NCBI RefSeq assembly: GCF_964204645.1
Contig: NC_134033.1
Location: 14,138,155 to 14,202,154, forward strand
Length of the DNA: 64,000 nucleotides
Direction of reading: 5' to 3'
Source of the DNA: Tubulanus polymorphus
Lineage: Eukaryota; Nemertea; Palaeonemertea; Tubulaniformes; Tubulanidae
In this document: positions 1 to 12,551 of the stretch, piece after piece
Layout: the number at the start of each line of letters is the position of its first letter
How positions within the stretch are numbered: the first letter of the stretch is position 1
Made by a program: the position numbers and the translations under genes
Notes under the pieces: generated by a model
What the model saw: the letters and a program-made list of their open reading frames with translations, nothing else
What the model was told of the DNA's origin: nothing
Databases searched by the model: none

Positions 1-138
1 TTTATTATTGAGATAAAGCATTCCGAATATCAACAGAATCCCGGCAATAATCGTGCAGTATTTGACGATGAATCGATGTTTGAATAGAAGCTCCATGTTT
101 AGTCTGTCAAAGGCTCTCGAAGGATGATCTTTATACAT
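1..138 (-). CDS. N-terminus of a type II single-pass membrane protein (partial)
   Basis: Reading leftwards from an ATG at 138, the frame stays open to the window edge and gives about 46 residues. A short basic cytoplasmic stretch (MYKDHPSRAFDRLNMELL) is followed by a hydrophobic segment of about 19 residues (VKYCTIIAGILLIFGMLYL), the layout of a signal-anchor as in Golgi glycosyl- or sulfotransferases. The same frame is open a further 65 bp upstream with protein-like composition (FLDHLDWRVRAQATARAL), so the true start may lie in an upstream exon ending near 205. I do not recognise the family; the rest of the protein lies outside the window. The membrane segment is seen; the enzyme-class suggestion is inference. 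Confidence 0.45.
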   Translation of the reverse strand, partial: MYKDHPSRAFDRLNMELLFKHRFIVKYCTIIAGILLIFGMLYLNNK

Positions 139-3042
139 CTGTAACGCACGTGCGGTTGCCTGTGCGCGCACTCTCCAGTCCAGATGATCGAGGAACTTTT
201 TCAGACTTTGTTTTTAGAAATCCACGCGTGGTAAATAAACTCAGGCCTAACCGGCTGATTCGTGATAAACGAATTTATCCAGTCACGACTTGGGCGTGAT
301 GTATATCGAACGGGTTTAAAAGCGTCTCGATTCGATTAGTTACCGCACAAATCGTGGCGGTCGCTTTGTTTCGCAAGGTTTCGCGACTATTTCGATAAAG
401 ACACAGAAATTATCGTAATTTCAGTATCCCAATCTTAATATGCGGTTCACGCTCTGCAAGCAATTTTACAAAAACGAATTATACACGTCCAAAAATCGTC
501 GCCGGTGAACGGATTTCGACCTATCGCTTCCAAGCAAATAAACGTCTGCCATGTCTTCATTCAAAGTAAATCGATAAAAACGTTTCTTGATGTGACGTGA
601 ACAAAAAGTTGCTTTACACGTAGCTGATTCCAGCGTGTTGTTTTAAGCAGGTTTTCGTCCCACCCTGCGCCGTCCTATGTATATTTCAAAGGCCACAGCT
701 GTTCACGTGTATGAGACCTAAGGACCCCGGATCCATTCGTCACTATACAGCTTACCGGCGTCACAGCTGGATTTTATTAATGACCTGCTCATCGATTTAA
801 ATTACGCATTGTTTTCGTTCAAATTAGTGAAACGGTTTTTTTATTGGCTGTTGATATTCGCCGGGGCCGCAAGCAAAAATAAACAATGTTCATGAATTAA
901 CCATGGGCTTTAAATTTGATCGTTTTTGTGGCCGTGAGTTAACATCGGATATTTAACCTCTTATAACCGACAATGCGGCAAGCCAGGATTCCTTGATCCA
1001 CCAGGTTCGCTAGTTTGCTTTCTTTAAGGGTCGCCTCTTTGGTTGCATAAAATGTAGTTAGCTTTTTAATGTAGTATAAACTCTGTAAATAGTGCTAACC
1101 GCGGTAAGGCTTAAAAATCGGCGTAGGAAATCACTGCTGTAGCTAACAGGGTTTACCTGTACCCGCCCCTAGTGGATCCTCGATTGCCACAGGAGGCACA
1201 TTCCATCATCGGGCCGATGACTCTTCTTAAGATTTCCATAGGTAGCAATATCTGTATGTTTGTTTTTATTTTACTTTGCGTCGTTTCGGTTTCCCAAGAC
1301 TATTAATCCCGCCGGATTTTATATTTCGCCGCACGCTCTAAGCAGCCAGCAGGACTCGAACCCGCTTGCCACAACCGCTGCACTGATGATAGTGAAGGCG
1401 ACAACAACTACGCACTTGATCACACACCGAGCTGCTGAGGCCGATTTGTACATACTAATACCGAACCTGGTGGTGGATGCTACGAGTGGCACATCCTCCC
1501 TCTGCAGGGACTCGAACCTGATGGCATCGCTACACTCAGCCACGGCACGAACCCCTGCATCAGTAGACCGGGTGCGCAGGTACATGCGCAGCTTTCCGAA
1601 CGAAAACTGACGGCACCAATCAGATTGCTCGTTGTATAATCGTTGAGGCAAATTTCAAGTAAGAACTATAAATGGGAAAACCCGGGCTAAAATAAAACGG
1701 GATTTCTGATTGGCTAAAAATCACATCATCTGAACTGCGCATGTATCTGCGCACACGGTCGATTATGGCAGGGTTTCGTGCCGTGGCAATCTCGATGCCA
1801 TCAGGTTCGAATCCCTGCCGAGGTATGCTACGAGTGGCAAGGGTGGCAAAATTTGGTTATAGTAAACTATCGTGCATAGCGTATCCTCGATAGCCGCAGG
1901 TGGCAAAATTAAAATCCGCACCGGTATATCTAAACATATTCATTCTAATTCACAATTGCTTGCTTTCATAGTTTTCTGAACTCGATACGATTTAATCCGA
2001 ACACCTTCATTACTCATCGGGCTTATAGCGACGGAATCAAATTAGGCGGTGTAAGGATACCGATCTTATTTCGATCATCAATAAGTGAAGAAATTGAAAA
2101 TTAGCGTCGATACGTGTGTCACACGGGCCTGCATTATTCGAGTCGGTACGAGTGTGTGTGGCGCCCGCGCGCGTGCGTGAGTGTGAAATTAATCACAACT
2201 TCTGATTGAAACTCGCCCACATTATAAAACGTTTGTCATCCGTATATTCTGACGACAGACGAACTACCACTTCCTCCGTGTTAACCGGGTTTAGATTAAA
2301 TAACGAGACAAGTAGAACTTGAAAAAGGTTAACTTTTTTTTGACGCACGAGCTCTCCGGTGCTACTAATGTATAGACGCATCATCTGGTGAAGATCATCT
2401 ATTTCAAATATTCAAACCAACCATTTTGGATTACACTGATTTTGGGAGAAATTGTTTGCGCAATGCGACCAACCGTTAGGCCTAAATCTCGTATCCCCCG
2501 AGACAAAATTCGGCTTCCATAGACTGATTGTCAATAAACGACTTCCTATAATTTAATTGAAATAAGCGATAATCATGAAGAAAACTAGTGACTTTTCGAC
2601 TTAATTCTACATGAGGCATTTTAACTGTTTTGAAAATGGCCTAAAGAATGGGATACTGAAAACGCTACTGTGGCAAGCGAGGTTTCCGCCAGGATCGCTA
2701 TTGGCACTTACCGCGCTTCAATTCCTTATACAGTTCAATCAAATTCGAGTTAACTTTTCTAATAAGTAAATGAATGTTTAGCGAAATCTTTACCACATAC
2801 TGATGGAGGAAGCGACCTAGAGGAGGCACTTCGATTTTGGCCTATTTCCACGTGGGTTTGACGACCGCGCATCGCGCATTTGAATACATTTCGATGAAAA
2901 CGCACAGAAAAATCGATCAAATCGACCTTGAAATATTTGAAATTTGAATTATTTAACGGCGTGTTCTTCGCGCGTCGGAGATGCTGCGTACGTTACGTAC
3001 GTGGTGCTGTGTGGCGGCGGCTATTCCCACACCCGCGCGCTC
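139..3042. other. Intergenic, AT-rich, with repeat fragments
   Basis: No convincing coding exon seen apart from the possible extension to about 205. It contains the SINE-like cluster at 1,345-1,850, and short related fragments around 985-1,010 and 1,165-1,200 that recur at 20,035-20,090 (GGATCC/GATTGCC-type motifs next to CCAGGTTCGCTAGT). A GT/GC-rich stretch lies at 2,150-2,190. Confidence 0.5.
1501..1835. repeat. Inverted pair of SINE-like elements
   Basis: 1,501-1,702 and 1,736-1,832 are the same element in opposite orientation. The first reads GCAGGGACTCGAACCTGATG and later GGCACGAACCCCTGC; the second carries the reverse complements, CATCAGGTTCGAATCCCTGC and a GCAGGGTTTCGTGCC stretch. 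GGTTCGAATCC matches the RNA polymerase III B box of tRNA genes, so a tRNA-derived SINE is likely. A further copy in the first orientation lies at 8,270-8,500. B-box-bearing shorter relatives occur at 44,036-44,059 and 45,615-45,642. Confidence 0.6.
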
Positions 3043-3534
3043 GCCGATATAAACCGACGACAACTTCACGGACATTCAGACGAACTTCCAACCGACGAAA
3101 TTCATTTATTCAAATTCGAAGCACGAATTTCCGCCGGTATTTCGACCGCAGAAGACCGTCGCGCTAGCTGGAAAATCGTTCGAAATATATAATATATATT
3201 CGAAAAATCGGGCCGGATTTCACCGAAAATAAGTTCGAATTGAAACCGACCGAACAAAGGACCAGTCCACGTCGAGTTGCTATTCCTGGTTGGGGAAAAA
3301 GGCGAGTCGGCATTCTTCGGCGAAAAGTTCGCTAAACTGAAGCACCTTCGATTGAGTCAAGTGACACCTGCGCGTTTTTCACCGTCGCTATATATATATA
3401 CATATATACGGCGCTTGCGTGTACGCTCGGCGGCCTTCTTTAAATAGCGTCGCGAAACTTTCGAAACGAGGAGTTAAACCGACGATCTCGGACAGGAAAA
3501 AATCCGTAGCTCCGAAATCCTTAAAGTAGAAGTG
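3043..3534 (+). promoter_or_regulatory. Possible TATA promoter and non-coding first exon
   Basis: GATATAAAC near 3,045 is followed about 30 bp later by sequence suited to a transcription start, and a consensus donor GTAAGT occurs at 3,535-3,540. No persuasive start codon lies between them, so this looks like a 5'UTR exon. Its downstream partner is unknown; one option is the acceptor just before 18,167. Inference from signals only. Confidence 0.35.
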
Positions 3535-5810
3535 GTAAGTAGGAAAACAGTGATTATGATTTATACATATTAATGTTTTTTTTTTCTTCGGATAACTTTG
3601 ATCTGCATTTTTTGTGCTTAAGACTTTGTGTCATTTGTTTAAAAGAAAATAACGATACTTTTACGGGAAGACGAATTTTTTGTCATCGACAAGACTCAGC
3701 TTTATAGATTTTAATATTCAGTTAAATAATTGAAAACATATTTTGCATATGTAATCGGAATTTACTTATAATTGTGGCGTTATAGGTCGAGCATTGCCAT
3801 TTTATGATAGTGTAGTATTTAATCTCTGAACCATAAGCTGAACGCACACGACGCAGGGAAACGCCGAAACAGGAGACGGAAACATGTCTCCGAACGTTTC
3901 CCTGGGTCGTGTGCGTTCACGAAATACGAGAAACACGGTTACGGGAAACAATGTTTTTGAGATAAAAAACTGAGGTTTGATTCCGAGTTTCTGCGTTTCC
4001 GTGCGTTGGGGCTTCACGCGTGCCTATTTCAAAATGTGTTGGTCGAACGAATTACGCTTGATATGCTAAAACGTCATCCCGGTGTATTTCTCTGAAACGC
4101 ACTCTCTCCTCACCTCTGCGCCAAAACGCGTCCTCGGCTGATAAATAAATTAATTATTTTCTCATTAACCGCCGAGTTCATTTTCAGCGCCGCTCGCAAA
4201 AGCACCGAAATTCTATAACGAATCTATGAAATGTATATCGCTGTATTTCGCAGACGATGTGAGCAAGTCGAATTAAGCAATTCATCTGTATGGCAAGATT
4301 AGATCATTTTCATACACGATAAAGTTGAATTCGCACCTAAATCCCTCTCGGATATAATTCACAGAAAAATCTAATAGAATATTCATCATGTATATTGTAT
4401 ATCATATATTCATAACTGAGACTGTTTCATTTATTAAAGCATGAATTTTATGGATCTTTTGTAAGGCATGAAATTCTCGAATTGTGAGTTGCACGGTTAG
4501 ATCTGACATCATATCAGAAAATTCGAATATTTGTGTCCCGTCGAATGATTTATTAGATTAGACGGTTGTCTTACGTCGATTGTTGAAGTTCGTAAATTAT
4601 ATAGATTTATAGAAAGGCGAGAATTGGAAATAATTTGAAAGTTCGTGGTTTCGAGTTCGAGAACTGAAAGTTCAACTAGCAGCCTTCCTCTAAAAGCCGC
4701 GTTGGAGCCAAAATAACCATAAGTTGTTGTTGAAATTCGATTTGACATTAGAAAAACCTACATAGAATTCAGAGATTCGCCTGATTAAATTTTCAACATC
4801 TAGAAGGGATTTTCATTTCTAATTCTTTCATCTAGACTCATATCAAATATCCCTTTAAGCTTCAGTGCCTACGATACAGGCGATCCCGTGTACAGATTAG
4901 ATCGGATTAGGAACGTGGATATACTGTCCTCGAGGCTTTGACGGGTGTCGACCGTCCTAGCCTCGGGGGTCTAAAAAACCTCTCGCTGTTGTGATGAACT
5001 CCTCAAACGGCCGGTAGCGCGGTTCCATATGGGTTATTCGTGAAGCTAAGAGAGCGAACCGGAGCCAGCCACGTGTAGGTTCTTTGGAAACTGTACTGTC
5101 TCACAACGAGTGCTGTCTTACAAAAACAGACACTTCGCTTCTCGGTAAACGCCCCTCGTGACTTTGAATTGGTAACGTGATCTTTGAGCGTGTAAATATA
5201 TTCTATTCGGAGATCGACAAGAATAAAGAATTAAACGTTGATAAAAACCGATGCATCTTTCAAATTGGATCAAGTGACACTCAAACAACTTCAACACCGA
5301 ATCATAACCACAGTGGGTCGTCCTTCTCTTGTATAGGCTTAACTGACCTTATAATTCAGTAACTGGCGAAAAGAATAACACGATACCGAAAGCCTGGAGA
5401 TAGATTACACCTGCAAACGCTCGCAAATTACTCAATTTAATTATTCAATTATTCATTTTTCCTTTTGTCCAACGACAGCTTATTATTTTGGCCAAGGACG
5501 TGGGTGATTCGGGCTCAGATTCGTTTCTCGGGTAACTGGAGCAAGTCAAGCACGAAGGGATTTCTAATATTTCCAACATTAACCAATCGATGTACGAACT
5601 GATATTATAATAACACGCAACGCGATCGCATTGGCATTTCGCGAAGCCGCCATTAAAAATCTGCATATCATATGCAAATGAATGCGTAACGGTTACAATT
5701 TTTTGAACTATAACAATAAAGGGTTTGTGATTGTGCCATCTTAGCCACTTAGATACGTGGAGCCAGTTCCATAGTGTAATAATATCAAGTAGATATTAGA
5801 TAAATCTTTA

Positions 5811-5856
5811 AATAATGATAATAATGATAATAATAATAATGATAATAATAATAGTC
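5811..5856. repeat. AAT/GAT microsatellite
   Basis: Runs of ATAATGATAATAATAATA-type trinucleotides, directly visible. Confidence 0.85.
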
Positions 5857-6292
5857 TCTTCCTCCTTCCCATGATAATGATAATCCTAAATCCTAATCCG
5901 AATTGATGTACATCGTCGTATGCAATTCTATGGTATCGCGTAGGCGCTGTGTTGTATTCTAATGTTATTTCACGTAATGGAAAAAAACATCAACATCAAT
6001 GGAAGTAAAACAGAAAAATCCACTTTTTATTGACCGAGGTTTTTCCTCTCGACTAGTGCTTTTGACTTGGCTCCATAAAAAAACTAGAAAAAATCCATTG
6101 TTGTTTCTTCGTGTATCCATTTCTTTGCAGTATCATGTCATCTTGATGACAAAAAAATTATTCTATTCTACAATTTTTTCTCATCCTCGTTATTGACAAA
6201 GTGGGATCCTGCGGTTCTGACTTTGCATCTAAGTTGCACAGTAGTGCGGGCCTTAACTATGGATGTAATTGCACAGTTATTTTGCTGATATG

Positions 6293-6572
6293 ATTCTAGT
6301 TCCACATTTGGGCGGAATTAATCTGAACCTTAGACCCACTTCTAGGGTTTCCCGTATTTTATTTGAATCTGGATCTAAAAAAACACAGTTGTTTGTTTAA
6401 TTCCTAACTGGATCCAGTGAAACAGTGTTTGGCTAAAATGACTCTGGACCCACTTCCACTGTTTTCTGGGAGTAATTTCAATCTGGACTCAGTTCCACAG
6501 TTGTCAGTTCAATTTCACTCTGGATCTAGTTCCACAGTTGTGAGTTTGATTCCGGACCCAGGTCCACAATTG
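6293..6572 (+). repeat. Degenerate tandem repeat of about 56 bp (plus orientation)
   Basis: Successive units share the core CTGGAcnCAGTTCCACAGTTGT followed by a T-rich spacer with ATTTnACT. The best units are at 6,480-6,572. The same unit in reverse complement forms the array at 15,364-15,720. Confidence 0.6.
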
Positions 6573-7321
6573 TAGATAGTTAAAAGGCTCCCGGCGCCAT
6601 TTTGGTGGCTCCCGATGAAACCTTTCTCACCGCCGAGACAAACATCATCGACATCATGGCTCAGTGTAGGCGATTCGCTTTTTGTATCTCACATATCCCG
6701 GCTGTCTGTAAAAAGGTAGCTCGGATGAAAATATGATGGATAAAATTAATAGAGAATTGATTTTCCCAGGACGTCTTCGACACCAAAGAAGTCCGTGACG
6801 TTGACTCCTTTCATCATGGTAACAGAAACGTACATGCGCTCATAAGTAAGCGCGTTGTTTTTTTTAATGTATCGCTTTTTCCCCCGTCGTGTTTCGGATT
6901 ATCAAGAGCCATTACACGAGTCAGTCAATTATTCACCGGTTTCGTCTGACACCGAAGTTACCGAAGATGTTAAACACAGCTTTCGATCAAAACTCTAAGA
7001 CCAGATTATTAATAGTCGAATATCAAATCATTGATGCAATAAGTTCTCTCGTACGTGTCCCAGTCAGGCGCGCGCTGTGCTACTCGGGTATCAGTAAACT
7101 ACGCAGTTCGATGAACTAAACGCGCGGCTATAATTGGTAATCATTAGTAAGTAAACAGATCCGATCGGTAACCAGTGACTACTTCCATGTTGTTTTTGTT
7201 GCGCGCGTGAAGATTGTAATCGAACGCCAAAAAGTCGAATGGAAAATGTGCGAGCGCTAGATTGCGCGGTAGAATCGAAGGTATGACGTTACGGTTATGA
7301 AGTGACGTCGGAACAAAAGTT

Positions 7322-7392
7322 TGCCGCGCCGGGACTCGAACCCGGGTCTCGCACGCCCGAGGCAGATGCGCATTCCACTTGACCGATTGATT
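7322..7392 (-). repeat. tRNA-like fragment, probably a SINE head
   Basis: On the minus strand the 3' part forms a good T-arm, CCGGG-TTCGAGT-CCCGG, followed by CGCGGCA. The D and anticodon arms do not pair convincingly, and the 5' acceptor strand that should match GCGCGGC is absent. I therefore read it as a tRNA-derived relic rather than a working tRNA gene. Confidence 0.5.
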
Positions 7393-8269
7393 TAGTTCAT
7401 TCGCTCAGTTGTCATTCCTATTGTCGTATTGTCGCACAGGGGAAAGGGTCAACGAGGAAATTCGCTCATACCAGCTAAATTAGAAATACCTTTCCGCGAT
7501 TGTTCGGATTGTTCGTTGTCAATTCGTCCATCATCAAAAAGCGACGGTTCCTACTACCCGCGCCCGTTTAATATATACACTACACAGAGACGAAAGTCAA
7601 ACACGATTGGAATTTGCGTCTTGTTTTCGAGTGATAATGCTCGTGAGGTCGAGGCATTCAGTGCAGAATTAGAGCCTCACGGGCATGACAGGCTAGTTCG
7701 ATTAAATCTAACAACTCATATTCGACCAGACGCCCGTGCTCGATTTGGTTCTATAAACAATCTCATAACCATTACCAGTCCTACTGAATTAATATTCATA
7801 AATACAAACATATAAATACGGAGGGCATCCGCGGAGGAAAAATTCTCTTATTTGATTCTCTATACTTGGCAAATCGAAACAAGTCAAGCACTGCCAAACA
7901 TAACCGCAAATATCAATGAATAAATATTACATAAACCTATCACTGTTAAATGATATACGATACTCGTAGAGCCTAACGCATCAGTGGCCCGATTCACGAT
8001 AAATCTCATCGGGCCTTCTCCGTACTTAACAATCGAGACGGGGCTCTAGTTCCACGTGAACCCCTACTAATGTCTAATTCAACTTGACTTTAAAGAGCAC
8101 GTCAGGTGGCCTAGGTCAGTCAGTTTTGATATGGAACATACCTGATAACAGTCCATAAAGGTTGTAAGTCCAGAAAGGACCGGCAGTTGACCTAAAACAT
8201 CGATTCTTATTTTTGATTTTTTTCCATTTTTAACAATCTTGAAGGATATGCAAAAAGTCTTCATTGAAA

Positions 8270-8500
8270 GATGCTCGGCAGGGATTCGAACCTGATAGTA
8301 TCGAGACTCTGCCATGGCACGAACCCCTGCCCGATTAGACCCAGCACGCGGGTATACAAGCGCCGCTTTGTGGTACGAAAATGCGGTGCCAATCGGTTTG
8401 CATGTTGTATATAGTCGCTGATTCACCGATGTATATAGTCGCTGATTCACCGATAGCTATAAATAAAATGACAACCCGGGCCGCGACAAAACGGATGAAT
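8270..8500 (+). repeat. SINE-like element with internal 24-bp duplication
   Basis: GGCAGGGATTCGAACCTGAT, GGCACGAACCCCTGC, the CAATC..GTTG..GTATA segment and the terminal CCCGGGC..ACAAAACGGA match the copy at 1,501-1,702. A perfect 24-bp tandem duplication (GTATATAGTCGCTGATTCAC plus four bases) occupies 8,407-8,430 and 8,431-8,454. Confidence 0.65.
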
Positions 8501-9448
8501 TCTGATCCTTGTCGAGAGAAGATGTTCTTTCAAACAGAATTCCGCGCGGTGATCTTCTCTTAAGCTTAAACCACAGAACCGTCTCAAGCCCTACTTGCAT
8601 TTTTAAACTGATGGCACTTTATTCGACTCCCTTATTCTCATAGTTTGAGGGGGTCAGAAATAATACAAGCGGAACTAAACGCCATAATTTGCACCGTATC
8701 TGCCGAGTGCCCAAGGCAAACGAGCATTAATTTTCTGAATCCTTGAAATTTCTTGAATGTCCATAAATAGTCTTAATATCCGAAATTCGAAGCTTCAGAG
8801 GGGCGTTTTCTGTACCTTTGGTGGCAAAATATTTGATAGATTTCCGGAATGTGAAAATGTAGAACTAAAATGCGGAACTTGGATTCATACATGGGAAGGG
8901 GGTTCGGCCAGGGGGTATGTGGCCCACACCCCGAACCACGAGAAAGTAGTTTATTTCTGAGCGCGGTTTTGTGCCGGTTACGTCTGCCCGACGGTGACGT
9001 ATAGTGGAATCGAATCACGATCGAAACGCTAAGTGAAAACAACTTCATTTTCGATGAATAAAAAATGACGCTTTTTAGTTCGAGTTTTACGTGATGACTT
9101 AAGGAACAAATACGAATTCACCTCTCACAAATCGTCTCCCTTGTCTCTCGCGTCTCTACATGTATAGCAACCTACACTGTTTTCACTCCATTAAACCTTG
9201 TTGAAAAATTCATTCATATTTACGTCGACAGAATTGGTATTAGTGTACGTCGCAAATTGATACGATAACTACTGGAGTCCTTTTTGGAGTCATGTTCGAC
9301 TCAAACGTCCTATCATACAAAATCAGGTTATTCCCAGGAATATTTCCAAACCTTTAGGTCAAACAATTAACCTACAATCGCTTATACCAGCGGCGTAAAC
9401 AATTAGAAAAAAAAAAAATATTTGCCTTGGGTTGATTCGTGTAGTCTA

Positions 9449-9490
9449 TAAATCCGGCCCCGGATCAGAGACAATCTCAGACGTCCCTGT
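9449..9490 (+). promoter_or_regulatory. Possible TATA core promoter
   Basis: TCTATAAATCC at about 9,449 is followed roughly 30 bp downstream by ATCAGAGACAATCTCAGACG, a plausible initiator region. No gene was recognised downstream, so this is only a candidate. Confidence 0.2.
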
Positions 9491-10563
9491 CGACTTGCTT
9501 TCGCGTATATTGTGATTTTTCGTTTTATTCGGGTTTTGTTGAATTGAGCAAATTGAAATCAGTCGTCAAATTCTACAAAAATACGTACAAAACTAGAGAA
9601 ACAGTTTCGATAATCGCGAAACATATTTTCGAAATTATAATCATATCAATGGACAGAAAGCGCACGTGGGCGTCAATAACGAAATGGCACCGCAGGTTTA
9701 AAGAAGTAGAAAATGAACTAATTTTTTCTTTCTTTTTATTTCATTTTGCACACAAAACCCATTACAAATATTAGTGGGACAACACAAAATTTACAGATTC
9801 AATAACAAAATAAACTTGTTTCAATTAACAAACAGAAATAACATAGTTACTAATCCGTACTATCTACGCATAGAGATATCCGTTCAAATATAACACTATA
9901 GAAAATTCTAATGAGAGCAATCATTCATTAGACAAATACAATTTTTTAATTAGTTTCTTGCAAAAAAACTGCAAATCTTTAGGTGAATTTTTAAGACCGA
10001 CTTACAGTGGCGCCATCTGACGTAATATGTTAGATTAATGGCCTGGGATTAGCTTGTTGAAACTGATACGCGGGGTTATCGCGAGACGATATCGACATTA
10101 TCGCTTCTGCATCGGTTAGAAAACGCAACCGTTCGGCGAAAAGAGAAAATCCTTCGCATTTAACGCCGAATTGGATCGAGTTTTATCATGGAAAGCGACT
10201 CTCCTCGACTCGGCGACACCCGGGACTGACACGACAGTCGAAAAATACAAAAACGATACCGAATAGGGCGAAACGACGATAATATTACGCCCTCTCCCTC
10301 CGTCGAGTCGCATGTCGTTGAGTTACCCCGACCTGAATACGATGATGTTATGATCCATCGATGAAGCTCTGATCTGATTTATTTGAACGACAAGGAACGT
10401 TATATCATTGGAGGTGATGGTGTATCAATTATTCAGATCTTGATTTCTTTAAAAAAAGCTAAGAATTTCAATATTGGTAGAAACACGAGCTAAAATATAC
10501 GCGGTGTTTGTGTGTGATGCATTCCGAGCCCAGTACGGCGGTGCTTCGGGGATACCAATAAAC

Positions 10564-10692
10564 AAGTTTCCAGTTTCTAGGCGCCATTTTGTGGCGGTCC
10601 CTCGAGGTCCCCATTGTTGCGATGATTTTCGCTCATTTTTAAAACATAAGTTTAGATTGAATAAAAGAATGGCGCCTAGAAACTGGAAACTT
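10564..10692. repeat. 25-bp perfect inverted repeat with 79-bp spacer
   Basis: Positions 10,564-10,588 (begins AAGTTTCCAGTTTCTAGGCG) are the exact reverse complement of 10,668-10,692. The RNA would fold into a long hairpin. It may be a small MITE or an inverted-repeat transcript source; no target-site duplication is obvious. Confidence 0.75.
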
Positions 10693-12508
10693 CTTTATTC
10701 CAAAAGACAATCGGAGGATTTACAAATTTCGAGGGTCTGCCTCGTGAATAACTTATATTGTTTTTGGCGTAACGTGGAAAAAGCAAACGAATGTAAAAAT
10801 GGTGTAATAAGATCATATAGTAATACAGTACGGGGTGTCACCTAGCTGAACCCACGAGAACACGGTATGAAATCTACACGTTTCAATATCCAGTATACTG
10901 AGAATGTTTGTTTACTTATATTCAGTCAAGTAGCATATTTTCCTGATGAAACCGGTTATGAATAGTTACGGGTTGATTGAAATTTGTGTCGTGCTCTCAG
11001 CTGCAATCCGGGAGTAGAGGAAGAAATCTATACGTTAAGAGAATATCCCGAGAGCGACGAACGGTAAACGCGATGAGGCCGACCTAAAGCCGATCGAATT
11101 GCTTAGCTCAAATAAACTCAGTCCTGAGTTGAATTAGACTCTGAGTTGAAACATCGGAACCCTGATTGTAACTCAGATATATATCTAAATCACGGCTGAA
11201 GAACTGTTCCCAGTTTTCCGATGAGTTTAGATTTGACTTAAAGTAAACTCATTGAAAATGAATTAATCTAACTCTGAATCAAATCTAATTCAAATTGAGG
11301 CCTTTTTAATTATTTTGAGTACGGATCCGCCTCCCAGAATTCTTCAAAAATTATCAAATAAAAAAAGATTTTTTTAGTCCTCCTTCGTGTTTTCATCACA
11401 ATTTTTCAATAGAAAATTTTTTCTTATATGTCCGTCCTGATTTTCAATCAATTATCTTGTAAAAGTTATGTTCATCTTAATTTTCAATCTTATGATTCGC
11501 AAATAAACCTAGTTAATTTCTCATTTCTCCCATCATTTGAATAAAATTGTCACAATTTTCACTCCTTTTATGTCATTTTTTTCTGCACTCCTTCCGAGGT
11601 TTTTATGTGAAAAATACTCAAATGAAAGAAAAATTATTTCAATTTTTTTCCTGTTCTCTTCCATTTTCAAACGCCTTTTATAAAAAAAAGAATTTTCCCT
11701 TCGCCCTCCCTTCTTTCTTCTTGATGAAATCCCTACTCTAATCAATTTCAAAATGAGGTCTGAATAACTGGATCCTAAAACCAACCCCTGGCAAATAATC
11801 TTACATAATCGGCCCTTCCCCGAACAATGCACCGAATATCAGCCGTTTTTTTTAAATATTTATTTCGCGTGGGATTAGGAATTTCTTTCTCGGAAACGTA
11901 ACTCGAAGCGACGGACGTGAGAACGGTAACGTACGCCGCCGATAGAACTTGCGGTCGCTCAACCAGTTGTAATAACACCGAGAATCTACTCGATGAACCC
12001 CGGACCGGCGTATCATATCGCATCGTCTGCGCACGCGCGCGCCTGCGCGAGAATCGTTTTTAACGTAACCGATTAATCAGCGAATCCGAGAAATTCATTC
12101 GTTATTTCTAGGTATATTCGATATATATATAGGGATAGATTCGCGACGTCTAGTCGACCGACCGAATTATCATCAGCTGTTTGGCTAATCGAAAATCTAA
12201 TGATCTAATCAGCAAAGGCCGATCTTTAGCGCAAGGTTGAGCGAGTACTTCCCGGGAAAACCAAATTCAAATTAAAACTTTATTCGGTATATATTTTACA
12301 AGTTACAAACTCGGAATTAACCTCCAAAAATCGCATTTAACCGAGAAAACTAAGTTTATTCCTAGTTACAAACTCGGAATTAACCTCGAAAATTTTTCTT
12401 TAATAGATATGTCACCAGGACGCTTCCGTACTTATTCACTCACGTGTTTACTCAATGAACCTGTTCTCCTCTGTATATATACCTCTGCTTTTAGTCAATA
12501 TCTCACAC

Positions 12509-12551
12509 CTGACGATGATCTCAGGTTGAGATCGAAACGTCGTGTATTTCA
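12509..12551 (+). ncRNA. Hammerhead ribozyme-like motif (Penelope-like element relic)
   Basis: CTGACGA at 12,509-12,515 matches the conserved CUGANGA core. It is followed by a perfect stem II (GATCTCA 12,517-12,523, loop GGT, TGAGATC 12,527-12,533) and GAAA at 12,534-12,537. ACG/TGT can form a short stem III ending in GTA. Complementarity for stem I is not evident, so activity is doubtful. Hammerheads of this compact kind are known from Penelope-like retroelements. Confidence 0.45.

Larger units (their letters stand above)
3541..9440. other. Long non-coding stretch with scattered repeats
   Basis: No coding gene supported. Contents seen: AAT/GAT microsatellite at 5,811-5,856, a degenerate tandem repeat at 6,293-6,572, a tRNA-like fragment at 7,322-7,392 and a SINE-like copy at 8,270-8,500. 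The remaining open frames (for example 7,429-7,815) lack splice context, codon bias or recognisable domains. Confidence 0.5.

Noticed and set aside
7322-7392. Functional tRNA gene
   Set aside because: Only the T-arm pairs well; the acceptor and D/anticodon arms do not fold.
7429-7815. 128-codon open frame
   Set aside because: No domain, signal peptide or neighbouring exon; composition looks random.
10474-10845. 123-codon open frame
   Set aside because: It spans the 25-bp inverted repeat and has no start context, domain or splice support.
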